Assembly: GCA_004154925.1 (NCBI GenBank)
Contig: QJNS01000008.1
Coordinates: forward strand, 434,001 to 498,000
Reading direction: 5' to 3'
Length of the DNA: 64,000 nucleotides
From: Monosporascus cannonballus
Lineage: Eukaryota > Ascomycota > Sordariomycetes > Xylariales
The notes under the pieces were generated by a model that had not been told where the DNA came from, made no database searches, and was given only the letters and a program-made list of their open reading frames with translations. A program made the translations under genes and the position numbers. Positions 50,684-61,759 of the stretch are shown one piece after another (within the stretch, counting starts at the first letter, position 1; the number at the start of each line of letters is the position of its first letter).

Positions 50684-53250
50684 TTACCTTTTTTTTGCCT
50701 TTAAAAAATAATAAGTTTACAGTAAGGCGGTAACGGTTTTATTTATACTTTTTTGTTTTTATTTTTATTCCTACTTTTATGTTTTCGCCGATCCCGTTTC
50801 CGTTTTTAAATAATTTTTTTGAAATTATGAAAGGCAATTATATTCTCGAAATTTTTATGTAATTCTTATATTAATTCGCCATAACTTGCTTATTTTACAA
50901 ATAGGCTTTTTGGCCATTACGGTTTACGCGTTTATTTTTGGCTTTTAATATTTATTTTATTATATCTTTTTTCTTCTTTTTTTAAAAATATTAATAATAA
51001 TTAATTATTATTTAGGATTTGATTAAATAATAAGTTTTTGATTATTAATTTCAAAAAGTTTACGTTGAATTTTAAATATATTTCCGATAACACGTTTAAT
51101 TTTACGGTATTATACGGCGTAATCATAATAATTTTAAATTTAACGTATATCCAAAACAACGTTTTCAATAAATATAAAATAATTATATTTTTTAAATTTA
51201 ATTATATTAGCTTTTTTATTTCGAACTATTATATTTATTTTTTAAACATATTAATCAATTAGTTTATATAGGCTTATATCGATATTATAATAATTTATAT
51301 AAATTCTGTATTTTGTCGTCATTTTTTAACAAAATTAAAACTTTTTTTATTTTAAAAGTTAATTAAATAATTATTAATATTTTGTTAATAGGTTATATAT
51401 CGTATTCGTAAATTAAGGAAAAAACATATATTTTTAACGAAAGATTTCTGCCGTTAAAAGTTAATTACACTATTTATAAAAGTTCGGCTTAATTATATTA
51501 TACGTAATTTATAAAATAACGAAAATACGCGAAGGTTTTTTGGTTAATCTTTTTCGTAATTCCGTTCGTTAAAGGATAAAAAAATATATTAAGTTATTGT
51601 TATATATTTATTAAATTATATAAATAAGTCCAGAATTTATTAGTTTAATTATTTCCTTTATGGGATAATACATTTTCGGAGAACCGTATTATTTTTAATA
51701 ATAAGTAATAAAATATTAAATATACGTTTTCGTTAAACGATTATAACATATTGTAAGAAAATAAAGGTTTTTTTTTGCCTTATTTGTGAATTAATTATAA
51801 AATTTATTAAAAAATCTAAATAAACTCACTTTGAAATAGGTAAAAGCCGTAATAACCTTTTTTTATTTCTTTTTATACGTACGACCTGTTATATATATCG
51901 TAATTACGGCAAAAAGGGCATATTTCTCAAATTTATTCCGGTTAATAATAATTACGGATTAATATTATTAACGTAATACTTTTTTCGGTGATCGATAAGA
52001 TACAAATGGTATATCCGTTAAATTAATAACGTTCGGAATAGTTTTTAAATAAAAACCTAAATACGTTTTGTAAATTATAAAAGATTTTAAAATCGAAAAA
52101 GTATTTCGTTATGAAAATTGTTATTACGTTTATAACCGTGGGAAAATTACGTAACTTTTGGGCCATAATAACGTACGCCATATTTAAAGTTTTATTTTTA
52201 ATAATTTTTAAATTTTATATTTTTTGAAAGTCTTTTTCGAAAAATATTATTTTACCGGGAGATAAAACCTGTCGTTCGTTATTTCTTTATTTTAAGTAAA
52301 TTACGGTTATTAAGATCTTTTAAATACGTCTTAATTTATTAGATAATTACTTTTTCTTAATTAACCGGATTATTTATTTGTTAAATTTAACACTTTTTTA
52401 TTATAAAATATATTTTATAGCTTATAAAATATAATATTAAATTAATTTATTGCTTTATGGAGGTGATATTTAAATACGAAATTAAAAACAAATCTAGTTT
52501 TAATTTATTAAATGTATTTCTTAATATATTTACCGGTATTTTTAAAGTGTTAAAGTTCGTATAATTTATTAAATTCCTAAATTCTTTTTTATTGTATTAC
52601 ATTTTTAACAATAAATAATAATTTTTTCGTGTATTTTCTAATTTTACTTCATTAACAATAACTTCTTTCGAAATATATAATTAATTGTAAATATCTTAAT
52701 GAATTAAATTAAAATAAATATTTTTTAATTACCTAGCCGGAATAATCTATTTTTCTTACCTTTTTTTTAAAAGAAATCCTAATACGTAAAAATAAGCGTC
52801 ATAATAAAAAGTTTTTTTAATCGGTCGAAAAGTTTTTATTTTTTATTTTTTAATAAAAACATTACATTTTTTAATTAATTTTAAAAAAGGAAGCGTTATT
52901 CCCTTAGAATTTTTATAAAAGTTCGGTAAAAATTAACGAATCCGATAAAAAGTTTAACCTTTTTTATATTAATAAATTCTTTTTATTTTCGCATAATAAT
53001 TGTTTTTTCAAAATTAATTTTTAAGTTTATTCATATTCCGATCAAGAATTTTAAATATTTCGTTTTTTGGATTACGAATTCGTATTTATCCGGATTTAAT
53101 TTTAATTTTGCGTTTGCCAAATAACGAAATTTTAATTTAATATTGGCCATATAATCAGTTCGAAACTTGGATAAGTAAATTATTATATTATTTATATATA
53201 TAAAATACAAATTATTAAAACAATATTTTAACGTAATATTGATTTAATAT
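50684..53250 (-). pseudogene. E7 pol, C-terminal part (RT active site to integrase)
   Basis: RT active-site counterpart YINNIIIY at 53175-53198 (YLDDILIY with Asp to Asn). Leftward, RNase H is unreadable in detail. At about 51.75-51.91 kb a Cys followed by KKGYYGFYLFQ matches the integrase zinc-finger exit CxxC...KPYGLLQPLP. The plus-strand open frame 51038-51262 is a shadow. Confidence 0.65.
53246..53250. repeat. Target-site duplication of the solo LTR, left copy
   Basis: AATAT, identical to 53441-53445. Confidence 0.85.
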
Positions 53251-53440
53251 TGTTATAGGTTAGAGCCTATAGGGCGGCTCGGGCTTGCGGAGCGAGCTCC
53301 TTAGCCCGAGCTCACCTATAAGTATATAGAGAGCAGCCACCTCGCTGGTAGAGAGCTGTTTCTCCCCTTCTATCCTCACCTTGAATATAAACCTTCGTTG
53401 GGCCGTGCCTCCGTTCAGCCCACGCACCGTGCCCGTCACA
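53251..53440 (+). mobile_element. Solo LTR of the E7 family, lightly mutated, inside E7 RT
   Basis: 190 bp, TGTTATAGG to CCCGTCACA, with its own AATAT duplication and no internal region. It lies in the opposite orientation to the host element and keeps high G+C (GGGCCGTGCCTCCG, CCCACGCACCGTGCCCG). A TATA-like CTATAAGTATATAG (about 53316-53329) suggests the U3 promoter. It splits the RT domain between the FVQN...INYKQLN block and the active site. Confidence 0.9.
53277..53311. repeat. Perfect nested hairpin in the E7-family LTR
   Basis: GCTCGGGCT pairs with AGCCCGAGC (9 bp), enclosing GGAGC-GA-GCTCC (5 bp). The same structure is kept in the E7 5' LTR at 56056-56090 and eroded in the 3' LTR. 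Confidence 0.85.
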
Positions 53441-53445
53441 AATAT
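53441..53445. repeat. Target-site duplication of the solo LTR, right copy
   Basis: AATAT, partner of 53246-53250. Confidence 0.85.
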
Positions 53446-53900
53446 TAAAAAATAGTCGGTATACCGTTAAAACCAAATAAATATATTAATTATTTAAAAA
53501 ACCCCAAAATATATACGGAATATATTTTTTTATTTATTTCTTTAACAAATATATAACTAATAAAACATTATTCGAACGTCGAACTTTGTGAATTACCGGG
53601 CTTATAATAAAATTCGTAACGTTTTTTTTATTAACGAGAAAAAAAAATAATTTTGTTTTATAATCTTATTTAATTGCTTATAATTTATGTAAAAATGTAA
53701 ACCTGTATTAATGTTTTGTACGAATAATACCGGGGTATTTATAAAAATATTATTAATTGAAATGCAATTTTTATCGAATAAATTTATAAATATTTTGCTC
53801 AAAATTAATAACTTTTTGCTTAATATTCCGTAATAAACCTTTTGTAAAATTAATTTCTTTAACTTAAAATATTGACTTTTACGTTTATTATTACCTTATT
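53446..53900 (-). pseudogene. E7 pol, N-terminal RT part
   Basis: Open frame at 53602-53802 with INTPVLFVQNINTGLHFYIN then YKQLNKIIKQNYFF, matching the family's SxPVLFVKKxDGxLRxCVDY and RxLNKxTxKNRYPLP. It continues across the solo LTR to the active site at 53.2 kb. Confidence 0.8.
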
Positions 53901-55926
53901 ATTATTGCGATAAAGTAATAAAAGCGAACTTTTATTATTTGCATAAATATTTTGGACTTTTTATACTTTTTTTAAAAAGAAAATTATTATATCCCTATAA
54001 GTTAATTACGATTTTATTTTAAAATATTATTAATATTTTGTATACGAATTATAAATAATTATGTCCTATTTTTTATAATAGTTTTACTGGGTTATTACCG
54101 CAAGAGTTATAGCCATTATTAGATAAATGTTTTTATATTTTTATAGCCGCCCTTTTAAGCGGTTTTTAAATTCTTTATCGGACCATTTCTTTCGCATAAT
54201 ATAGGCATAATAATATTATTTGCTCAACAAATATACCGCTATTTTGTTTCGTATACGATATTATTATATTTTATTCAAATATTTCTCAAAATAAAGAAAT
54301 AGAATAAGTTTTTAATTACGTATTTTTAAATACGTTTTAAACAGCCGTTTAAATTTACATTAACGTAAATGATTTTTCCATTTACTGTTATTATAGGTTT
54401 ATTAATCTTTATTAATTTTAACGTATTCAATATAATAAATATAAATTAAAACTTTAAATAGCGAGTTACCCGTTAATTAAATGCAAAATAATAAATATAT
54501 TTATTATTTATTAAAACATTTATATATATAATATTATTAAATAAAACTTTTAATATAAAAAATATTATTTAATTTATTATTAAATTTTTGCAAATATTTT
54601 TATTATATTGTTTTATTAATAATTTTTAATAAAGCTTATTTTTATAAATTTTCGTTATTCGAATTATTATTTCCGTTTACAGTATTCTGCAAATTCGTTA
54701 CCGTAATTTCCATTTTAGCCGAATAAAACCGTTTTATAAATTTATATTTAAAATATTTTGAATTCGTATAATTGGTAATAACATAACGGAAATATTATTT
54801 TCTCCGTTTCCGAATTTGTATTTCGTTATCGGAAAATAATTTTATTATTAATTTATAAATTTAAAAATTAACGTAATTAAGTACGTAAGATGTATTATAA
54901 ATATATTTTTAAACGTTTATTATTTAAACCGGTTTATTGTTTTTATTAAAATACCAAACTATTATTATTTCATTTATATAATACTTAAGCAAAATCTTTA
55001 AATAAGTAATTAATTTTTTAATTTTATATATTTAACGGTTATAACTATTATAAAAAATATTTTTTATTATTAACGTATGATAAAAATACGTATTAACATC
55101 GGTATTTATGGAAATTATTTTAATTATTAAAGGTTATATTAAATTCTTATCGTTAATTAACTTAAGCTTAAAGTTTAATAAATAATTTTAAATCCGTTAT
55201 TTATTACCCTGCCTTATATATTATAATTATTTCTTAACGGATTATACTGTTTATTTATTTTCGAATTATTTTCTTATAATAAATCATTATTAATACAAAC
55301 ATGCTTGTGTAATATTTATATTTCGAAGTAATAATTAAATTAAAATTACTTTTTAATAAATATAAATATTATAATACCTAAATACATTATTATAGAAAAA
55401 CCGGAAATAAATTAAAACTTTTTTATTTTTGTACGAAAAATAACAAAAAACGAATAAAAAGTTTTTTATTTTCCGTTTTATAAAAGTTATTCTATAGGCT
55501 TACGATTTGTTTTTACGCACGTATTATTATGTAATCAGCTTCTCGTAAATTCTTAATACAACAGATTTTATTTTATAAAGGTTCTTTTTTCGTTTTCGTA
55601 AAAAAATATGTTGTTATTTCCGTTATCCGGTTAAACAAATTATTTATTGTTTCGTTACGGTTCAAATTTAATATAATAAATTATTTTTGCTATATAATAA
55701 ATTTCTAAAATATATTTACGAATAATTAATCTCATAAGTTTTCCTTAATAATGCCGGATAAAATTAATATCGTAAACTTATTTGTCATGTTATTAGTTAT
55801 ATTATTATGAAATTATTTTATTATAAAAGTTTTTTAGCTTATTATTTTTAATTAAAATATTTTTAGGAAACGTTTTATTTTCATTTAAGCTTTTGAAAAT
55901 TATAATAAATTATAAGCTTAAAAATA
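53901..55926 (-). pseudogene. Presumed E7 gag and protease region
   Basis: Occupies the gag-protease position between pol and the 5' LTR. No zinc knuckle or protease DTG motif survives that I can read; assignment is by position. Confidence 0.4.
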
Positions 55927-56116
55927 CATAACGGATATAATACGTCAGTTGAACGGAAGTACGGCCTAACGAAAATTTATATTTAAGGTAAGAAGAAAAA
56001 AGGAGAAATAGTAAGCCACTAATAAAGTAACTGCTTCTTATATATATATAAGTAAGCTCGGGCTAAGGAGCTCGCTCCGTGAGCCCGAGCCGCCCTATAG
56101 GTTTTAACCTGAAACA
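55927..56116 (-). repeat. E7 5' LTR (190 bp)
   Basis: Aligned to the solo LTR; outer half strongly RIPed, but the hairpin block CTCGGGCT...AGCCCGAGCCGCC is unchanged. The plus-left terminus (CATAAC for TGTGAC) is mutated, so the start is inferred from alignment. Confidence 0.8.
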
Positions 56117-56121
56117 AATAT
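56117..56121. repeat. Target-site duplication of E7, right copy
   Basis: AATAT, partner of 50488-50492. Confidence 0.7.
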
Positions 56122-56528
56122 ATTAAAAAGATATTATTAAACGATAACTATAAAATTAAAAATATTTAAAAAATATTATATAATTTATTTAAACATTTTA
56201 TTAAAACATAAGAAGTTATATCAGTTATCGGAAAAATATTATATATTATACAAAATATTAGTTTATATAATAAATTTTAAAAATAATTTAAACTTATTAC
56301 AAAAAATAAAATATTTAAAAATATTGAAAATCTCGATAAAAATAATACTTTCTTGTATTATATAGTAAATCGAAATAGAAATTTATATATTAGGAAAAGA
56401 AAGTTAAAAAAAAAGCATTCAAAATAAATTTAAATGCAATAATAAAAACAATTTGTAAGTGTATTATTTCGGCAATATAAAGTAACTTATGAGAATATAT
56501 TATCATAATATATTAGCGTACCACTTCA
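56122..56528. other. AT-only spacer
   Basis: 0.4 kb between E7 and pogo copy B; nothing recognisable. Confidence 0.6.
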
Positions 56529-58454
56529 GCTTTCCGGATACATAAGCTTTTGGAATCGTCTTTAACATTTCTCGATAACAAAATCAAATACGTCAACCAT
56601 AATACTATAAATTAATTCAAACTAATGAAATTCTTTTATCGCTGGGACGTCTTTATAATTTCTTTACAAATGCGCCCATTATGTCCGAGCTTGCCGTTGT
56701 TGGATTATTGCAAAACATCAGGCGCTTGAACTGCGTTAATTGTTCAAGCGTAATATAGTTATATATTTCTACAGCCGTAAACGCCACATTTCCATTTCTT
56801 CGCCTGAACCTTTTTACGTCGAACACCTTTAGCCATTATTAGCTATAATTATATCTTGTCACCTTCTTTCGTAATTATAACAGCTTGTATTTCCTTTATA
56901 GTAAGTATACCTCCTATTGAAAGACATTTGTTTTTAATTCTCCGGCATTTACTAAGAATATAATTCGTTTCGCATAAATAACCGTTCTTTTCTCCAGAAA
57001 AAAACGTTTTCGCATAAAAGCAACAAATTACTTTTAATTAAAAAACCACCGATTTAACTATTTTTATCGGCGAACTACACTAATAGTTTTTAATTTCTCT
57101 TTGCAAAAAATATCCTGGTTAAATCGCTTTAGTAATATTCCCAAACATGGTCGCAAATAGAAAAATAACGGAATTAATAGAGATAAACGATGAAACGGTC
57201 GGTATAAGTATAACTAAAACCTTAAGCTGGGAAAGGACCTTATTAGAATTAAATGGAATAAATCCAGCTTTTATGGATGCAGATTTGATATTATCCGACG
57301 TTATAGCAATTTCAAACGCGTTGCAAAAACCGGCAATAAATTTTTCCTTAATAATATGGGTAACATATGGTCGCATAAAACTTTCGATATAAAGCGAATA
57401 TGTAGGTTTTAATACGAAAAAACAAGGTACGATAAAAATTTAAAACAGATAAAAAATAAGCAGGTATTTAAAATATAATAATATGGTTAATTTAGCAGTA
57501 TTCTTCAAATTTGATCGAATAATAACTTTCGTAACCGTCGAAAATAAAAAAGCATTTCGAATTTTTGACACGCGCTTTAACTTGTTCATCGAAATACTTA
57601 TCTATTTTAAACTCAATTTATTTAATATCTAACTATTTTCGTTTATAATCAACCTTTAATTTAATCAAAATACGTTATCGGCCAAACAGCGAAAACAAGG
57701 GTTATTGCCAGTTAGAATAATAAAAAGGGGTAAAGCCTAGCCGTAAAAATTAACATCTTATATTATTTTAAACCATTCTCGGATTTTCTGTTGGGTTTGT
57801 CTTAATTCTTAGCGTTTTTCAGCATTTATAATAACTATATCTGCCGCTATTAAATACCTAATTAAAAACCTTATTGTATCTAAATTATAAACAACATTTT
57901 TCGTAATAATGTATTTAATAATTATACTTTGAATAAAATGAAATTATTTATCAAAATATTTTTATATTTTGATATAAACCTTTTTAATGATTTATTTTTC
58001 GATTTAAACGTATTTTACACTTTTTGTGCCGTGAACAAAAGTAAAAACCTAATTAACTCCGACGTATTTTGTAATGCATTACGAAAGTAGCAAATTCGCT
58101 ATATTTTTAACATATTCACGCTGGATAAAAAAAGTTTGCGCATTTACGTTAAGGATTTGGTCGCCCATCGACTTTTTTTCGGTCGGCGTAAATTTCGGGT
58201 TTTCGGTATATAATTAATTACGTTAGGACGAAATGCCGTTATATTATTTATATAACGTAAATACAGCAACGCCGTAAATAGATTCAAGACGTTTATAAGT
58301 AAATAACGGCTTTTGTTTCCTGGCTTAAACGGCTAGAAGTATTTTCTCTTCTTTTATAAGCCGTTCCATATTGTAGTATTGAAAAATGAATGGTTAAAGT
58401 CGAAGGATTAAAATATGCTAAGAACCATCTGGAAGGCTTGTGCATCTGAAAAGT
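56529..58454 (-). mobile_element. pogo/Fot1-type DNA transposon, copy B
   Basis: 1.93 kb. Left end GCTTTCCGGATACATAAGC and inverted right end ACTTTTCAGATGCACAAGC form a 22-bp terminal repeat whose mismatches are all transitions. A TA dinucleotide follows the right end; the left counterpart is not intact. Same strand and same gene order as copy A. Confidence 0.75.
56640..58369 (-). pseudogene. Degenerate pogo/Fot1 transposase, copy B
   Basis: Starts at ATG 58369 (MERLIKEEKILLAV, one stop, then YKRLESIYGVA), the helix-turn-helix that precedes CENP-B/DDE domains. The DDE end is open at 57119-57376 (EKFIAGFCNAFEIAITSDNI, AGFIPFNSNKVLSQL). Downstream, GGILTIKEIQAV matches the GGxLTVxEG tail motif of fungal pogo transposases, and a Cys-containing tail (KWKCGVYGCRN) resembles their C-terminal zinc knuckle. 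The plus-strand frame 57147-57392 is its shadow. Length, roughly 570 codons, fits the family. Confidence 0.8.
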
Positions 58455-60278
58455 CTATGTAGTATATTACTAGAATTTAGGCAGAAATAAACGATTTTAA
58501 ATATTATCAATAAATTTAAATTTACATAAAAACATAAATGAAAATGCTATTCACAAGGACGAAAAAAAATAAATATTGAATTATGAAATTTAATATTATT
58601 TTATTCAAAAACTGTAATTTGATTTTAAAAGTATCATAAATATATAAATTTAAATATTTAATTACTCAGAGAATACATTATATATTATATAATTTATGTC
58701 TTCATAATACATTAATTGAAATAAAGTTTCAAAACTTTAATCGAAAATAATACTTAATATAAATAAATAATAAAATATAAAGAACCAGAACGAAATATAA
58801 GATAGTATTATTATTATTAAAATATAATTTGAAAAATGAAATAATGTTGTAAATTAACAATTTTAAAAATTAAGAATGCAATAGACCTATTATCATTATA
58901 ATATTATATAAATAGTTTTTCAAACAAAATTTTAATACAGAATTATTCAAATATGACAAGTGAAATTAAAACATGATCTCTAAATAAACCTTTTTTAAAA
59001 TAGTCAATTTATTGATACTTTTATTAAAAACAACTTTCATAGTTTAAAGGTTCATGCAAAAAGTCGTGTATAAAACTAAATTCGAATATGAAAGTATTTA
59101 TAAAATACTGCGTATTCTTCATACATTTAAAAACATTATGTTAAAATAGCTAATTATTTACCTGTTCATATAATATGTTACTATAACGCGTTAAATATTA
59201 TTATTTAACATGTTCAAATAACATATAATAATACGAGGTTTAATAAAATATAATATTTGATGGGTAAAAAACGAATATAATTCAGTTAAAATTAAGAAGC
59301 GAATAATTAAACAGTATATTTAAACACGAAATATAAATTAATTAAATATTTAATTATATTAAAAGAAAAAGCAATTATATTAATAACTTTCAATCACTGG
59401 TTTTTTATATATTATAAAAATGTTCACAATTTTTTTATAGTTTATTTCGATAAAACAGTTATATAGTAGAAAAGTCTAAAAACTATACATAATATATTTA
59501 TAAAATCTTTTGTAATTATTAAATTATTGAAAAAAATTTAACTAAAACTTTAAAAAATTAACATATTTTATTAAACTTTATAAAAAAGATTTGAACAAAT
59601 TATATAAGTATAGAAATGTTTTCAACAATAAAAATATAATTATTAACAAGTTAATATTAATTATATATATTTTAATACTTTTTGTGAACTTAAAAAACCA
59701 AATTCTGAAATAGATATGAAATATAATAATAAAACAATAAAATATTTTAATTAAATTATATGTTATTTTATTAGTTCATTTTAGTAAAAGAGTTTTATTG
59801 CATTATATTTTTTACATAAAATACTTTATAATAATTATTATAATTTTGAAAAACCTTAAATGCTTTTAAAAACAAATTTTATAAATTTAAAATGTATAGA
59901 ACTTTTTAAAGTTTCCCTTCTTTTTACTAAAAACATATTTATAAAATAATAATTATAATATATAAACACAATTTCAAAATCTTAAAACGAATAGTTAAAA
60001 TAAATAATTAGAGTTTAAAACTATAAATTAAAATATAATAATATAAATGATATGATAACATATATTTTAAATTAGTTTACATTGTACTAATAATATAAGA
60101 CAAAATTAAAAAATAAAATAATTCTAAATTGTATGTAAATTTCAAATACGCACTTTGGGTACCATATATAATATTAAATATACAGATATTTATAAATTCA
60201 TATATCTTTAAAATAATTTTAATACATTTCATATTTTTGAAAATAATAATTTAAAAAATATAATAATAATATTATTAT
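58455..60278. other. AT-only spacer
   Basis: 1.8 kb of A/T-rich DNA, few CpG; nothing recognisable. Confidence 0.6.
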
Positions 60279-60945
60279 TGTAATATACTACACTAGTTCG
60301 CAGATTAAGCTACTTCGGGAGCCGGTTTTACTAGTGCATTAAGTATTTAATTTTAAGTAATAATTATTCAATATTAATAAGATAAATCTTTTTATAAAAA
60401 GATTTAGGATAAACTTTGTTATCCAAGTTAAAAAACGAAGCCGGAAAATTAGTTTTAAAGAGTTATATTCATTATATTCCCCAATTTAATTTAAAAACTC
60501 CATATGTAACGAACCTGTTATATATCTACGTGGAGGTATAAGCAATATCCGAAATGGGTTCTTAATTTGCAGGTAACAATAAGGCGAGAAATAATTCAGT
60601 AATTTATTCGTTAAAAAGATTTAAAAACTTTTCTCTTAATTAGAGAACGGTACGGTTGCTTCTGGATTAAAAGCTTAGATTAATAGTTAAGGAGCGCAAC
60701 TAAATAGGTGCTATTTACATAAAAGACCGATTTATTATATATCCTAATTCCTTAAAGTAAGTATGTCGTAGATTTACGTAATTTATGTAATTTATGTAAT
60801 CTGGTCCCAGATTACTTAAATTATTTAGATCAATTAGATTATCTTAAAAGCTAAGTTTTTTTATCCGGAATTTAGCCGTAATAGGTCCGCGTTAAGTTTT
60901 AAAAGTTGGTTTTCTCGAAATAGGAACTTTTATTTCTGTAATATT
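60279..60945 (-). repeat. Presumed E8 3' LTR
   Basis: Bounded on the right by the polypurine tract and on the left by the AT spacer. In sense it would begin TATTACAG (RIPed TGTTACAG) and end CTAGTGTAGTATATTACA. Only one LTR is in the window, so ends are inferred. It contains an inverted repeat CACTAGT...ACTAGTG (60291-60337) and a perfect palindrome at 60796-60815. Confidence 0.45.
60796..60815. repeat. Perfect 9-bp inverted repeat with 2-bp loop
   Basis: GTAATCTGG-TC-CCAGATTAC, preceded by three copies of a TTTAYGTAA-type repeat (about 60774-60800). Possible LTR terminator or protein-binding site; function unknown. Confidence 0.85.
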
Positions 60946-61049
60946 ATTTCCCCTTTCCAAAGATTTTTGTCCAAAAAATAAAAATCGTAAGTGGCCATTT
61001 CGTTTTATTAAAAAAAGTTCTTAAAGATGTTCCAGCTAATTTCATTATA

Positions 61050-61758
61050 ACAGGTCGTATTCAAAAAAAAAAAGAAAGCTTCGCCTAAATTAACGCGATT
61101 TTCGCGATTTTCGCGCCGGTTATATCAAAAAGTTTGGTATTACGGCTTTTTCTTATTTTAATTATATTCGTTTCGGCGAAACCGAATACTTTTACGTTTT
61201 TAATATCCCAAGTTGCAATTATTGTACCCGTCGTTAGCGTTCTGCTTATAACATTTTGGTTATGAACTCTTTGACGAAACTAAACGAAAAACGCAACCGT
61301 TTCGAAAAGAAATAACGTAAGGTTAAAAATAATTTTATGGCGTATTAAGAAGTTCCCGAAAAGGAATTAGATAACCTCTATTAACGTCAAAAAAAAACGC
61401 TTCGTCGGCGAAAAGAGAAATCTCAAAAATTTATTGGTCGATTACGGCGCCTACGCCTTTCACAGAAGGTATTGAAAAAAAAACCGTAATTATCTTAAAA
61501 AAATATAAACTGGATTAACTGGAAAAATAGAAAAGGTTGGAAAAAGAACATCGTTATATGAAAGCGGAACAAACGTAATTAGCATTTAAAATGGACGCCG
61601 TTTTGGAAGCGTTTACCTTTTTCGATTGGAACGCCGAAAGTTTAAATTTGAACGGGGGACCGTTGTTGCCTGCGACCTTGGCCGTATTGGAAACGGTCGG
61701 TTAGGACTCTGGCGGTAAAACGTCTTAATTAAGTCCATCGCATTCGTTAAATAATTAA
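61050..61758 (+). pseudogene. Antisense accessory ORF of E8
   Basis: Plus strand, convergent with pol and overlapping its chromodomain tail. A Cys cluster begins PSCNYCTRR (first Cys codon 61214), then MNSLTKLNEKRNRFEKK, a Lys/Arg-rich stretch (RQKKTLRRRKEKSQKF), then LEKEHRYMKAEQT and MDAVLEAFTFFDWNAE with Asp-Trp at 61624-61629, ending TAA at 61758. Heptad-like Leu spacing in the middle suggests a coiled coil. A few stops at former Trp/Gln codons and at least one slip in an A-run break it. The same order of parts occurs in A1, E3 and A4. Function unknown; nucleic-acid binding is a guess from its charge. Confidence 0.65.
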
Positions 61759-61759
61759 G

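Larger units (their letters stand above)
50493..56116 (-). mobile_element. Ty3/gypsy element E7, minus strand, hosting a solo LTR
   Basis: 5.6 kb including a 190-bp solo LTR; its own LTRs are 191 and 190 bp with TSD AATAT. Pol reads right to left. The LTR has TG...CA-type ends in both directions (TGTTATAGG... and TGTGACGGG...), so its orientation was set from pol. RIP-degraded throughout. Confidence 0.88.

Noticed and set aside
53251..53440. Third LTR of a nested full-length element
   Set aside because: AATAT duplication flanks this 190-bp unit directly and RT text continues on both sides, so it is a solo LTR.
50493..56116. E7 as a plus-strand element
   Set aside because: Its LTR begins with TG in both directions, but RT and integrase text is clearly on minus.
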